From NCBI GenBank assembly GCA_900541695.1, contig UQKL01000005.1, positions 1 to 64,000 of the forward strand: a stretch of DNA of 64,000 nucleotides, read 5' to 3'. This document shows, piece after piece, positions 17,113 through 26,213 of the stretch (position 1 is its first letter; every line of letters starts with the position of its first letter). The position numbers and the translations under genes are program-made. The notes beneath the pieces are model-generated. The model did no database searches, was not told the origin of the DNA, and saw only the letters and a list, made by a program, of their open reading frames with translations. Source of the DNA: an uncultured Collinsella sp. GTDB lineage: Bacteria > Actinomycetota > Coriobacteriia > Coriobacteriales > Coriobacteriaceae.

Positions 17113-18231
17113 GTGTACGTGATCGACATAAAGAATCGGCAAAGCGAGTTCGCAGCGATGAAGATTCTTCAGGAAAAAGGCCTGCTGCGTAGCGACATGA
17201 TCCCCTTGGTAGAGGTCATTCAAGAGAAGTTAACCTACGACGATAAGATCGACCCGTTCACCGGCGAAATCGTTCGAGAAGAGAAGATCTGCAAGGGCGG
17301 GAGAATTATCCACCGAGCAATAAAGGACATGTCCTCTCCGCACGATGTTACGCTTGAGAAGGTTGTCCAGCTGTTTCCCAACCGTCCCGTATTGGTCGAC
17401 TACTTCAGGTGCGACCTTAACAGGTACCGTTATAAGCCTGATAAGATTCCCCTCGTCATTCAGCTCAATAGAGACCTCGGCCTATACAAGACCAAGGTCC
17501 TTGGAATCGCTGCGTACCCAAACTTGATTCCCGTCATCACGGTTAAGCGTGACATTGACGCGCTGAAGCCCGGTGAGGTTGTGGCGCTTGCGGGCCAATT
17601 AAGGGCGGATAATCCGGCTCAGCAAATTGCGATTCGCATCGATGACCTTGGGGGCTATGAAAGTGCGGTCAAACAGGTTCTGCGGGCGGACGATTTCCTT
17701 CTGTATGATTTCAACGAACAGCCGATTCGCTCGAAGCCAATAGAGTGTATGCAGCTTCGGCGTCTCAATCTCCCTGCGCAGCTCATCGCGCTTTGCTCCC
17801 CAAGGGCGCGAAGCGCCACTGGCAGAGATTTTCCCAATGGGGATTACGCCAACATCATCAATAATGTACACCTTGACACCTTTGCAAACTATGGCTTCCA
17901 AGGTGTCGGTGATTATGGTGGACTCCGTGACAAACTTCCAGAAGGAGGGACCAACAAAGGCCGTGCCCTTGCCGTTCTTTATGATGGTTCCAGGAACGAA
18001 TTCAAAACCTTCGTGAACGATGACTATGATCGCGGCCCGAGCGGCTACCAGGATATCATCCCTGATATTCTGGCCGACGCCACGCTCAACCCCAAAGGAA
18101 ACTGCGTTGCCCTTGGCATTGTTGCAGAGAAATACGCCCAAGGCACGCAGAGCACCTTCGCCGAGTGGATTAAGTACACGCTTATCCGCTATATACAGCA
18201 GCTGTCAGAATCTTCGAGGGTGTTTCAGTAG
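17113..18231 (+). CDS. Beta-protein / sce7725-like protein
   Basis: A 372-residue protein whose start (MYVIDIKNRQSEFAAMK, then GLLRSDMIPLVEV) follows the pattern of the sce7725 and T4 beta-protein families. The biochemical function is unknown. The start codon GTG at 17113 has GGGGG upstream and lies 11 bp after higA, so it may be read from the toxin-antitoxin promoter. Its last seven bases overlap the convergent sce7726-like gene. AT-richer codons (AGA, ATT, AAG) mark it as part of the island. The assignment is by pattern memory and not a search. Confidence 0.65.
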   Translation: MYVIDIKNRQSEFAAMKILQEKGLLRSDMIPLVEVIQEKLTYDDKIDPFTGEIVREEKICKGGRIIHRAIKDMSSPHDVTLEKVVQLFPNRPVLVDYFRCDLNRYRYKPDKIPLVIQLNRDLGLYKTKVLGIAAYPNLIPVITVKRDIDALKPGEVVALAGQLRADNPAQQIAIRIDDLGGYESAVKQVLRADDFLLYDFNEQPIRSKPIECMQLRRLNLPAQLIALCSPRARSATGRDFPNGDYANIINNVHLDTFANYGFQGVGDYGGLRDKLPEGGTNKGRALAVLYDGSRNEFKTFVNDDYDRGPSGYQDIIPDILADATLNPKGNCVALGIVAEKYAQGTQSTFAEWIKYTLIRYIQQLSESSRVFQ

Positions 18232-19046
18232 ACAATCCCCGGCTCTAGCCTGTTGCGGTAGAACCATTCGTAGTCGATGCCGAAAACCTGCGGCTTCACT
18301 TTGCAGAAGTGCTCCCAGTAGGCGCCATAACGCTGCTTGAGGTAGGCCTTGAACAGGCGGTTGATTTTGGCTTGGCCGTTCTCGGCGAGGCACTCCTGGA
18401 CAATGGCGGGTTTTGACATGCCCTTGCCGCTGATGCCGAAGGTCTCGCAGAGGGCGCGCTTGGGCATGACCATGAGCTGCTTCTCGGAGTCCAAGTCTGT
18501 GCTCTTGATGGCCCTGCGCTGCGCCTTGAAGTGGTAAGAGCCGTCCCTTGCGTCTTGCCTGTAGGAGTAAATCCCGCAGGCATCGGGGACGTAGCTCGGG
18601 AGCTCCTGCCAGCGCTTCTCGGACGTCACGACGTAGACGGTCTCGAACACGTCGAAGTAGTCGCTCAGCTGGCCTTCGAGCCGGTCGAACGTGTCGAGGT
18701 CGGTCTTGATCTCGTAGGCGGCACTGTGGCCATTGACCTTGCACATATCCACGCGGCTGTTGCCGATGGGCAGCTCGAAGATGGAGATGTTTGCCGGGTT
18801 TAGCGGGAAGAGCACCTTGTCGATGAAATTAGCCTTGATGGTGGCTTCGTTTGGGTAGTAACCCATCACCAAGTTGTTGATGGTCTTCCGTGCGGCGTAT
18901 TTGGAATCGAGCACGGGGGCGAAGTCGCCGAGAGCGTCTTGGAGGATGGAGGCGAGCTTGGACTCCGAGAGGACGGTCGAGTACGACTCATAGAGCTGCT
19001 TCGCAGTCTCCCTCAGTTCTGTGTCGTCAAGCTGCATGGTCTCCAT
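18225..19046 (-). CDS. sce7726-like putative nuclease
   Basis: A 273-residue protein resembling the sce7726 family, which is often encoded beside sce7725-type genes. The central region has a PD-(D/E)XK look: SRVDMCKVNG supplies the Asp and AAYEIKTDLDTFDRLEGQ supplies the E-x-K pair. A strand and helix end with VYVVTSEKRWQ. The ATG at 19046 has GGAGG five bases upstream; the frame is open to 19124 without a site. It is convergent with the sce7725-like gene, and the two stop codons overlap by 7 bp. Confidence 0.7.
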   Translation of the reverse strand: METMQLDDTELRETAKQLYESYSTVLSESKLASILQDALGDFAPVLDSKYAARKTINNLVMGYYPNEATIKANFIDKVLFPLNPANISIFELPIGNSRVDMCKVNGHSAAYEIKTDLDTFDRLEGQLSDYFDVFETVYVVTSEKRWQELPSYVPDACGIYSYRQDARDGSYHFKAQRRAIKSTDLDSEKQLMVMPKRALCETFGISGKGMSKPAIVQECLAENGQAKINRLFKAYLKQRYGAYWEHFCKVKPQVFGIDYEWFYRNRLEPGIVY

Positions 19047-19177
19047 CTTTACCTCCGATGGGAATCTTACCATGATGACTGAAGAACGCTCCGAGAGTTC
19101 GGCGCTCGTAAACCAACGGCTCATATTTGTTCGAGCGCGGCTGCAATGGAGTTCTGTTGCTCGTCTGACTTTGTGGC

Positions 19178-19221
19178 GCCCGCCTATCTGATCGTATCGA
19201 GCAGATAGGCGGGCTTCTTTT
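19178..19221 (+). terminator. Strong intrinsic terminator
   Basis: GCCCGCCTATCTG and its exact complement CAGATAGGCGGGC are separated by 11 bases and followed by TTCTTTT. It points rightward, although the nearest gene on the left is on the minus strand. It may be inherited from the phage module. Confidence 0.8.
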
Positions 19222-19254
19222 GTGTCTGCCGATAGAGCGGAAAGGCGGTTCTCG

Positions 19255-19422
19255 TGAAGGAGGACTCACATGGCGGGCAGGCGGACGCGACGCAGCAGCA
19301 AGCGACGGGCGCGGAAGACCAGGCGGCGCAATGGGAAGTGACGGGCGGCGGCACCGAGGGGGCAACCGCTGGCGATGACTGTCCCCAACGGCTAGTTTGG
19401 GCCAACGATTCTTCGGTGTAAA
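19255..19422 (+). pseudogene. Possible phage scaffold-protein N-terminal scrap
   Basis: A 55-codon frame from GTG 19255 reads VKEDSHGGQADATQQQ and then TGAEDQAAQWEV. This is a Gln/Ala/Gly-rich, acidic composition typical of phage scaffold N-termini. It ends at a TAA at 19420-19422. A second frame starting at ATG 19270 has a better binding site (GAAGGAGG) but encodes only a 23-residue Arg/Lys-rich peptide. Neither matches a known domain. The phage reading depends on the terminase and portal remnants on the other side of the island. Confidence 0.25.
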
Positions 19423-19608
19423 AGACGCACCATGCTTGGGTGGGGGATTGTTATTCGTTTGTAAAGGACATGCCGCGCTTGCGGTAAGGGTCTATCAAAT
19501 ACCCGTAAGAAACCGCAGCTGGCGCGGTTGTCGCACGATCGGGGCTGTATCTTTCCAAACAGCAAAGCGGGCAGGGTGCCCGCGATTCGCATGTATGAAA
19601 GGAAGATC

Positions 19609-20547
19609 ATGCTCGATCAGGCTTATTCTCGTCGTCAGTTCCTCGGCCTCGCTGGTGGTCTTGCCAGCTTCGTGGGCCTCGGTCTCGTTGGTTGCGGCGG
19701 CTCCGGCGCATCCGACGCCGCTGACAAGGGTAGCGCCGCTGCTGCCGAGTCCGTCTCCGGCGAGGTGACCTACGACGGCGCCTCTTCGTTCCAGGCTCTC
19801 GTCGAGGCCGCTGCCGAGAAGTTCATGGATGCCAACCCGGACGTCTCCGTCTCCGGCTCGGGCAACGGTTCGGGCAAGGGCCTGACCGCTGTCGCCGCCG
19901 GCACCGTTACCATCGGCAACTCCGACGTCTTCGCCGAAACCAAGCTCGAGGCCGATCAGGTCAAGAACCTCGTCGACCACGAGGTCGCCGTCGTGGGCAT
20001 GGGTCCCGTCGTCTCCAAGAACGTGACGGTCGACGACCTGTCCCTCGAGCAGCTCAAGGGCATCTTCTCCGGCCAGATCACCAACTGGAAGGAGGTCGGC
20101 GGCGACGACGCTACTATCGTCGTTCTCAACCGCAAGGCCGGCTCCGGTACCCGCGCCACCTTCGAGGCTGCCGTCTTTGGCGACGAGGCTGTCGACTTTA
20201 AGGGCGACGCCGAGCTCGACAAGTCCGGCGACGTTCAGACTCAGATGGGCAGCACCGACAACGCCATCTCCTACCTCGATTTCTCGCACTTCGATGACTC
20301 CAAGTTCAACGCCATCAAGGTCGAGGGCGTGGAGCCCAAGAGCGCAAACGTCACCGACGATTCCTTTAAGATCTGGGCCACCGAGCACATGTACTGTGCA
20401 AAGGACGCCGACGTCGCAACCAAGGCTTTCCTGGAGTTCATGCTTTCCGACGACGTCCAGGGCAAGCTCGTCGAGGAGCAGGGCTTTATCCCCGTCTCTG
20501 CCATGAAGGTCGTCAAGGACGTCAGCGGCAAGGTTTCTGCTAAATAA
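19609..20547 (+). CDS. pstS: Phosphate ABC transporter substrate-binding lipoprotein
   Basis: A 312-residue PstS, anchored outside the membrane. The signal peptide has a twin-arginine motif SRRQFL (residues 7-12) and a lipobox LVGC with the lipid-carrying Cys29, so it is probably exported folded through Tat. Phosphate-binding segments are visible as TIGNSDVF and GSGTRATFEA. The ATG at 19609 has GAAAGGA upstream. pstC follows after 24 bp. The 180-bp leader upstream has no Pho box that I can identify. Confidence 0.95.
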   Translation: MLDQAYSRRQFLGLAGGLASFVGLGLVGCGGSGASDAADKGSAAAAESVSGEVTYDGASSFQALVEAAAEKFMDANPDVSVSGSGNGSGKGLTAVAAGTVTIGNSDVFAETKLEADQVKNLVDHEVAVVGMGPVVSKNVTVDDLSLEQLKGIFSGQITNWKEVGGDDATIVVLNRKAGSGTRATFEAAVFGDEAVDFKGDAELDKSGDVQTQMGSTDNAISYLDFSHFDDSKFNAIKVEGVEPKSANVTDDSFKIWATEHMYCAKDADVATKAFLEFMLSDDVQGKLVEEQGFIPVSAMKVVKDVSGKVSAK

Positions 20548-20571
20548 GTAATCGCCCCGGAAAGGTTTGCA

Positions 20572-21480
20572 ATGGCAAAGCAACTGCCAAAGCGCGACCT
20601 TGAGAACGTGGGCCTGGGCGTCACGGGTGCGTGCGTAGCGCTCGTGACGCTTGTCGTTGCCGCGCTCATCTTTATGGTCGCCCAAAAGGGCCTCTCGGCT
20701 TTTCTCAAGGACGGCGTTTCGGTCGTCGAGTTCTTCACCGGCACCAAGTGGGACCTGGCCAACACGGCCGAAAACGGCCTGCCTTATACCGGCGCCCTGC
20801 CCCTGATCGTCACCTCGTTTGCAGTCATGGTGCTCTCCACGCTCATCGCGCTGCCCATCGCCATCGGCTCTGCCATCTTTGCGGTCGAGATCCAGCCTAA
20901 GTTTGGTTCCAAGATCTTTCAGCCGCTTATTGAGCTTTTGACCGGCATTCCCTCGGTCGTCTTTGGCTTGATCGGCTTTCACGTGGTTGTCGGCCTTATG
21001 AAGAGTGTTTTCCATGTGAGCACGGGTCTGGGCATCTTACCCGGCGCCATCGTGCTGGCCGTCATGATCCTGCCGACCATGACCACCCTTTCGGTCGATG
21101 GCCTGCGCGCCGTGCCCGACAGCTACCGTCAGGGCTCGCTCGCGCTGGGCTACACCCGCTGGCAGACCATCTGGCACGTGGTGCTCAAATCCGCCATGCC
21201 GTCGCTCATGACCGCAGTCATCCTTGGCATGACCCGCGCCTTTGGCGAGACGCTCGCCGTGCGCATGGTTATCGGCGGCATCGAGGCCATGCCGACGTCA
21301 CTGCTGTCGCCGGCGTCCACCATTACCACCACGCTCACCACGTCTATGGCGGTCTATGCCGAGGGCTCGGCCCAGGACGATGTTCTGTGGGCGCTCGGTC
21401 TGCTGCTGATGGGCATGAGCCTCATCTTCATCCTGATCATCCACCTTATCGGCCGCAAGGGGGCGAAGGCTCGTGGCTAG
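20572..21480 (+). CDS. pstC: Phosphate ABC transporter permease PstC
   Basis: A 302-residue inner-membrane permease with about six transmembrane segments and the cytoplasmic EAA-type loop (LALGYTRWQTIWHVVL) that contacts PstB. It forms the phosphate channel with PstA. The site GGAAAGG precedes the ATG. Its last eight bases overlap the pstA start, indicating translational coupling. Confidence 0.95.
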   Translation: MAKQLPKRDLENVGLGVTGACVALVTLVVAALIFMVAQKGLSAFLKDGVSVVEFFTGTKWDLANTAENGLPYTGALPLIVTSFAVMVLSTLIALPIAIGSAIFAVEIQPKFGSKIFQPLIELLTGIPSVVFGLIGFHVVVGLMKSVFHVSTGLGILPGAIVLAVMILPTMTTLSVDGLRAVPDSYRQGSLALGYTRWQTIWHVVLKSAMPSLMTAVILGMTRAFGETLAVRMVIGGIEAMPTSLLSPASTITTTLTTSMAVYAEGSAQDDVLWALGLLLMGMSLIFILIIHLIGRKGAKARG

Positions 21481-22399
21481 CACGCGCATCCATATCGACG
21501 AGGCGAGGTTCGGGCGCGTCCAAAAGCAGGACCGCATCGCCACGGGCGTGCTGACGGCGATCGCCGCCATCGTCATGCTCATCGTCGTCTCCATGGTGGC
21601 CTATATCCTGTTCGAGGGCGTCTCGACGCTGTTCCAGCCGGGCTTTCTCACGCAGCCGTCGCGCGCCAACGGTACCCAGGGTGGCGTGCTCTACCAGCTG
21701 TTCGACTCGTTCTACCTGCTGCTGATCACTCTGGTCATCTCGGTGCCCATCAGTCTGGGCGGGGCGGTCTTCCTGGTTGAGTACGCGCCGAACGGCCCTA
21801 TCCGCGACATCGCCTCTACCGCCATCGAGACGCTGTCCTCGCTGCCTTCCATCGTCGTCGGCATGTTCGGCTTTCTGGTGTTCTCGGTGCAGCTGGGCTG
21901 GAAGTACTCCATCATCTCCGGTGCTGTCGCGCTCACCATGTTCAATATCCCCATCCTGGTGCGCGTGATCCAGCAGGCGCTCGAGGACGTGCCACAGGCC
22001 CAGCGCGATGCATGCCTGGCCATGGGCCTTACCCGCTGGGAGGCCACGCTGCACATCCTGATTCCCGAGGCCATGCCCGCCATCGTGACCGGCATTGTGC
22101 TTTCGGCCGGCCGTGTGTTTGGCGAGGCCGCGGCACTGCTCTTTACCTCGGGCATGAGCTCGCCGGTGCGTCTGAACTTCTTGAGCTTTAACCTGTCGAG
22201 CCCCACCTGCGCCTGGAACGTGTTCCGTCCCGGCGAGTCGCTCGCCGTGCACATCTACAAGATCTATGGCGAGGGCAGCCCCGAGGCTCAGCAGATCGTT
22301 TGGGGCACCGCTGCACTGCTGATGATTTGCGTGCTGCTGTTTAACGTAATCGCCCGTATCGTGGGCAAGCAACTGGCAAGGAGGATGACGGCCGAGTGA
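21473..22399 (+). CDS. pstA: Phosphate ABC transporter permease PstA
   Basis: A 308-residue permease with six predicted membrane segments and the coupling loop LAMGLTRWEATLHILIP. It starts at GTG inside the 3' end of pstC and ends with GTGA shared with the pstB start, so three genes are translationally chained. The N-terminal cytoplasmic stretch of about 20 residues is basic. Confidence 0.95.
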   Translation: MASTRIHIDEARFGRVQKQDRIATGVLTAIAAIVMLIVVSMVAYILFEGVSTLFQPGFLTQPSRANGTQGGVLYQLFDSFYLLLITLVISVPISLGGAVFLVEYAPNGPIRDIASTAIETLSSLPSIVVGMFGFLVFSVQLGWKYSIISGAVALTMFNIPILVRVIQQALEDVPQAQRDACLAMGLTRWEATLHILIPEAMPAIVTGIVLSAGRVFGEAAALLFTSGMSSPVRLNFLSFNLSSPTCAWNVFRPGESLAVHIYKIYGEGSPEAQQIVWGTAALLMICVLLFNVIARIVGKQLARRMTAE

Positions 22400-23268
22400 G
22401 CGAGATGAAAGCAACACCCGCAGCCGAAGCGGCACCGTCCGAGACCCAGAACTTCCTGTCGAGCGTGGGGGAGAGCGAGAAGCGCGTGCGCGCGAGCGGC
22501 AAGGCCGTGAGCGACGAGGTCGTGCTCTCCACCAAGGACGTCAACGTGTACTATGGCGACCACCATGCCCTGCACGATACGTCGCTCGACTTTCACAAGG
22601 GCGAGATCACGGCGCTCATCGGGCCTTCGGGCTGCGGTAAGTCGACCTTCTTACGCAGCCTCAACCTGATGAATCGCGAGATTCGCGGCTGCCGCGTGGA
22701 GGGCGAGATCAACTACCGCGGGCGCAACGTGAACACCAAGACCGAGAACACCTACGAGTTGCGTCGCTCCATTGGCATGGTATTCCAACAGCCCAACCCT
22801 TTCCGCAAGTCCATTCGCGACAACATTACGTTTGCGCCCAGGCGTCACGGCATTACCGACCGCGACGAGCTTGATCGTATGGTCGAGGAAAGTCTGCGTG
22901 GTGCGGCGCTGTGGGACGAGGTCAAGGACAAGCTCGACAAGAGCGCCTACGCGCTTTCGGGCGGCCAGCAGCAGCGTCTGTGCATTGCGCGCACGCTGGC
23001 GCTCAATCCCGACGTGATCCTGTTTGACGAGCCCTGCTCGGCGCTCGACCCCATCTCGACGCTGGCGATCGAGGACCTCATGTCATCGATCGTTGCCGAC
23101 CGTGCCATCGTCATCGTGACGCACAACATGGAGCAGGCGTCGCGCGTGTCCAACCGCACGGCGTTCTTCTACATGGGCGATATGGTTGAGTACGACGAGA
23201 CTGACGAGATTTTCCAACGGCCCAAGGATAAGCGGCTGAATGATTACCTCACCGGCATGTTCTCCTAG
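22396..23268 (+). CDS. pstB: Phosphate ABC transporter ATPase PstB
   Basis: A 290-residue ATPase that powers PstCA. Walker A is GPSGCGKST near residue 76, the ABC signature is LSGGQQQR near 187, and Walker B is VILFDEPCSALDP. An N-terminal extension of about 45 residues precedes the usual PstB start. The GTG start overlaps the pstA stop by four bases. No phoU follows, although phoU commonly ends this operon; the next plus-strand gene is an unrelated ABC-F protein after two hairpins. Confidence 0.95.
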   Translation: MSEMKATPAAEAAPSETQNFLSSVGESEKRVRASGKAVSDEVVLSTKDVNVYYGDHHALHDTSLDFHKGEITALIGPSGCGKSTFLRSLNLMNREIRGCRVEGEINYRGRNVNTKTENTYELRRSIGMVFQQPNPFRKSIRDNITFAPRRHGITDRDELDRMVEESLRGAALWDEVKDKLDKSAYALSGGQQQRLCIARTLALNPDVILFDEPCSALDPISTLAIEDLMSSIVADRAIVIVTHNMEQASRVSNRTAFFYMGDMVEYDETDEIFQRPKDKRLNDYLTGMFS

Positions 23269-23285
23269 TCCGGGACATGCTTGAG

Positions 23286-23361
23286 GCCCGCGGCGGCCAC
23301 GGTTGCCGCGGGACTGATTGGAGAGGCGGGTCATCTCTTGCGGGAGATGGCCCGCCTTTTT
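23286..23361 (+). terminator. Double hairpin terminator of the pst operon
   Basis: A first hairpin pairs CCCGCGGC with GCCGCGGG. A second pairs AGGCGGGTCATCTC with GAGATGGCCCGCCT (one G-T mismatch) and ends in a run of T. Confidence 0.85.
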
Positions 23362-23378
23362 GCTCCGCGACCGAAACG

Positions 23379-23413
23379 ACCACCACAAAGGGGACAGGCA
23401 CCTTCGTGGTGGT
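23379..23413. repeat. Repeat family B (ACCACCACAAAGG palindrome), copy 1
   Basis: ACCACCACAAAGG and CCTTCGTGGTGGT surround GGACAGGCA. Other copies lie at 34384, 50203, 51163 and 53206. In this copy and at 50203 the inner segment reads GGGGACAGGCACC; elsewhere it is inverted (GGTGCCTGTCCCC). Confidence 0.85.
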
Positions 23414-23473
23414 TTGGGGTGGGGCTCGCTGCTATCATGGACAACGTTGAATTTCTACGAAGGAGCAGGGCAT

Positions 23474-25333
23474 ATGGCGATTCTTTTGGGATGCGATTCC
23501 GTCAGCCTAGAGTTTCCCACCAAGCATATTTTCGATAGCGTGACGCTCGGCGTGGGCGAGGGCGACCGCATTGGTATTGTCGGCAAAAACGGCGACGGCA
23601 AGTCGACGCTGTTGAGCGTGCTCGCCGGCACGCTGGAGCCCGACGATGGTCGCGTGACGCATCGCCGCGACACGACGATCGGATTGCTCGGCCAAAAGGA
23701 CAACCTGGCCGATACCGACACCGTGCATCATGCCGTTGTCGGTGACACGCCCGAGTATGAGTGGGCCTCGAGCCCGCGCACGCGTCAGATCCTGGCCGGC
23801 CTTATTAGCGATGTGCCCTGGGAGGGCACGGTGGGCGAGCTTTCGGGCGGCCAGCGCCGCCGCGTGGACCTCGCGCGCCTGCTGATCGGCGACTACGACG
23901 TGCTCATGCTCGACGAGCCTACCAACCACCTGGACATGCGTACCATCAACTGGCTTGCGCGTCACTTAAAGGCCCGCTGGCAGCGCGGTCAGGGCGCCAT
24001 GCTCGTGGTCACGCACGATCGCTGGTTCTTGGACGAGGTTTGCACCAGTATGTGGGAGGTCCACGACGGCCAGGTCGATCCTTTCGAGGGCGGTTACTCC
24101 GCATATATCCTGCAGCGCGTGGAGCGCGACCGTATGGCCGCGGTTACCGAGGAGCGCCGTCGCAACATGGCGCGCAAGGAGCTCGCGTGGCTGAGCCGTG
24201 GTGCCCAGGCGCGCTCCACCAAGCCCAAGTTTCGTGTGGATGCCGCTCGCGAGCTGATCGCCGACGTACCGCCCGTGCGTGACGAGTTGGAGCTCAAGCG
24301 TCTCGCCGTGAGCCGCCTGGGCAAGCAGGTTATCGACGTGGTCGACGTGGACGCCGGCTATGCGGATACCGATGGTGCGCCCAAGCAGGTGCTCTCTGAT
24401 GTGACCTGGCTCATCGGTGCGGGTGACCGCTATGGTCTTTTGGGCGAGAACGGCGCCGGCAAGTCGACGCTGCTCGACGTGATCCAGGGCAAGATTGAAC
24501 CCATGCGCGGCCGTGTGAAGATTGGCCAGACGGTGCGCTTTGGCGTGCTGTCGCAGCAGCTCGAGGAGCTGGAACCCTTCATGGGTGACACGATCCGCGA
24601 GGTGCTTGGCAACTATAAGAAGCACTACGTCATCGACGGCAAGGAGACTTCGCCCGAGAAGCTCTGCGAGCGCCTGGGATTTACGACGCAGCAGCTCTGG
24701 AGCCGCATCGGCGATCTTTCGGGCGGCCAGCGCCGTCGCCTGTCGCTGCTGCTGACGATCCTGGACGAACCCAACGTGCTCATCCTGGACGAGCCCGGCA
24801 ACGACCTGGATACCGACATGCTCGCGATTGTCGAGGACCTGCTCGACGGCTGGCCCGGCACGTTGATTCTGGTGACGCACGACCGCTTTTTGATGGAGCG
24901 CGTGACCGACCAGCAGTGGGCGCTGCTCGACGGTCATCTGACGCATATGCCCGGCGGCGTCGACCAGTACCTGCGCCTGTGCAACGCTACCGCTGAGGGC
25001 GAGCCCGTGGGCGCGCCGAGCGCCAAGACCGGCACGTTTGACACCGGTGCCGCGGCAGCTGCGGCCGAAAAGCCTAAGGCAAGCGGTCAGCCCAATGGCC
25101 TTTCCAACGCCGAACGTCAGAAGCTCCGTCGCGAGGTGAGCTCGCTCGAGCGCAAGATGGAGACGCAGCGCGCTCGCGTTGAGGAGGCCGAGGCCGCGAT
25201 GGCACAGGTCGACCCCACCAACTACACGGCGCTGGGCGAGCAGCAGGCAAAGATTGACGAGGCTCACGCCGCCATGGACGAGTTGGAGATGGCGTGGCTC
25301 GAGGCGAGCGAGAAGCTCGAGGGCGAGGAGTAG
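23474..25333 (+). CDS. ABC-F family ATPase
   Basis: A 619-residue soluble protein with two ABC domains in tandem and no membrane segment. Walker A motifs are GKNGDGKST (first, with Asp replacing the usual Ala) and GENGAGKST (second). Both signatures read LSGGQRRR. The C-terminal 75 residues form a charged coiled coil, as in Uup-type members. ABC-F proteins act on ribosomes, for translation rescue, assembly or antibiotic protection. The ATG at 23474 has AAGGAG upstream. The HAD gene follows after 6 bp. Confidence 0.93.
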   Translation: MAILLGCDSVSLEFPTKHIFDSVTLGVGEGDRIGIVGKNGDGKSTLLSVLAGTLEPDDGRVTHRRDTTIGLLGQKDNLADTDTVHHAVVGDTPEYEWASSPRTRQILAGLISDVPWEGTVGELSGGQRRRVDLARLLIGDYDVLMLDEPTNHLDMRTINWLARHLKARWQRGQGAMLVVTHDRWFLDEVCTSMWEVHDGQVDPFEGGYSAYILQRVERDRMAAVTEERRRNMARKELAWLSRGAQARSTKPKFRVDAARELIADVPPVRDELELKRLAVSRLGKQVIDVVDVDAGYADTDGAPKQVLSDVTWLIGAGDRYGLLGENGAGKSTLLDVIQGKIEPMRGRVKIGQTVRFGVLSQQLEELEPFMGDTIREVLGNYKKHYVIDGKETSPEKLCERLGFTTQQLWSRIGDLSGGQRRRLSLLLTILDEPNVLILDEPGNDLDTDMLAIVEDLLDGWPGTLILVTHDRFLMERVTDQQWALLDGHLTHMPGGVDQYLRLCNATAEGEPVGAPSAKTGTFDTGAAAAAAEKPKASGQPNGLSNAERQKLRREVSSLERKMETQRARVEEAEAAMAQVDPTNYTALGEQQAKIDEAHAAMDELEMAWLEASEKLEGEE

Positions 25334-25339
25334 GCGAGG

Positions 25340-26110
25340 ATGATCAAGGCCGCGTTTTTCGATATCGACGGCACGTTGCTGAGCTTTAAGACGCACCGGA
25401 TTCCGGCGTCGGCGCAGCAGGTGCTCGACAGCTTTCGCGAGCAGGGGATTGCGTGCGTGATTGCCACGGGTCGCCCGACCTACCAGATGCCGGATTGGCT
25501 GTTCGACTTGGGATGGGATGCGTACATTACGCTTTCGGGCCAGCACTGTTTTGATTCCAAGGACGTTTATCGCAGCTGCCCGATCGATCCGGACGACGTT
25601 GCGGTGATCGTGGACCAGGTGGCGCAGGGACGCTATGACTCGCTGTGTATGCAGGGCGAGAACTCGTTTGTGAACCGCCTGTCCGAGCGCGTGGTGACGG
25701 CCGGCAACAACGCGGGGATCGTCTACCACGAGGAGCCGTTTGAGCACGCCTTTGACGCACCGGTCTACCAGTTTTGCGCCTTTGTGGATCCGGCCGACGA
25801 GCATATCGTGACCGACGCTGTGGCGCATTCGCTTACCACGCGCTGGTGTGATCTGTTCTGCGACATTATCCCTGCCAACGGCGGCAAGGACCTGGGCGTG
25901 GCAGCGACGCTGGAGCGCCTGGGTGTCGACGCGAGCGAGGCGATTGCCTTTGGCGACGGCGAGAACGACCTGTCGATGTTTTCCGCCGTGGGCACGAGCG
26001 TGGCCATGGGCAACGCGCAGGACACGGTGAAAGCTGCAGCGACCTACGTGACGACCGCCGTGGATGACGACGGCATCTACAACGCCGCGAAGCACTTTGG
26101 CCTCGTGTAG
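25340..26110 (+). CDS. Cof-type HAD hydrolase
   Basis: A 256-residue HAD IIB phosphatase. Motif I is FDIDGTLL near residues 7-14, motif II is the Thr in IATGRP, and motif IV is GDGENDLSMF, with a Lys (GGKDLGVA) before it. Substrates are typically sugar phosphates or nucleotides and cannot be assigned here. It follows the ABC-F stop by 6 bp with GAGG upstream and is probably cotranscribed. Confidence 0.92.
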   Translation: MIKAAFFDIDGTLLSFKTHRIPASAQQVLDSFREQGIACVIATGRPTYQMPDWLFDLGWDAYITLSGQHCFDSKDVYRSCPIDPDDVAVIVDQVAQGRYDSLCMQGENSFVNRLSERVVTAGNNAGIVYHEEPFEHAFDAPVYQFCAFVDPADEHIVTDAVAHSLTTRWCDLFCDIIPANGGKDLGVAATLERLGVDASEAIAFGDGENDLSMFSAVGTSVAMGNAQDTVKAAATYVTTAVDDDGIYNAAKHFGLV

Positions 26111-26117
26111 CTGCGAC

Positions 26118-26166
26118 CCGGCACTTGGGGACGCTCCTTATCTGCCGGCAGCTGGGGACACTCCTT
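26118..26166. repeat. Repeat family C, copy
   Basis: GGCACTTGGGGACGCTCCTT is followed by a variant, GGCAGCTGGGGACACTCCTT, in direct orientation. A further GGGGCGTTCCC block follows. Confidence 0.75.
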
Positions 26167-26213
26167 GCGGGGCGTTCCCATTTTGTTTTCGTCCCGCACG
26201 TTTTGTGAAACGC

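Noticed and set aside
9465-19046. BREX or DISARM system
   Set aside because: There is a methylase, but no PglZ, BrxC, DrmA/B or helicase genes. The operon is explained by McrB and McrC.
23966-26095. A 709-codon minus-strand frame across the ABC-F and HAD genes
   Set aside because: The opposite strand carries complete catalytic motifs of two known families; this frame has none.
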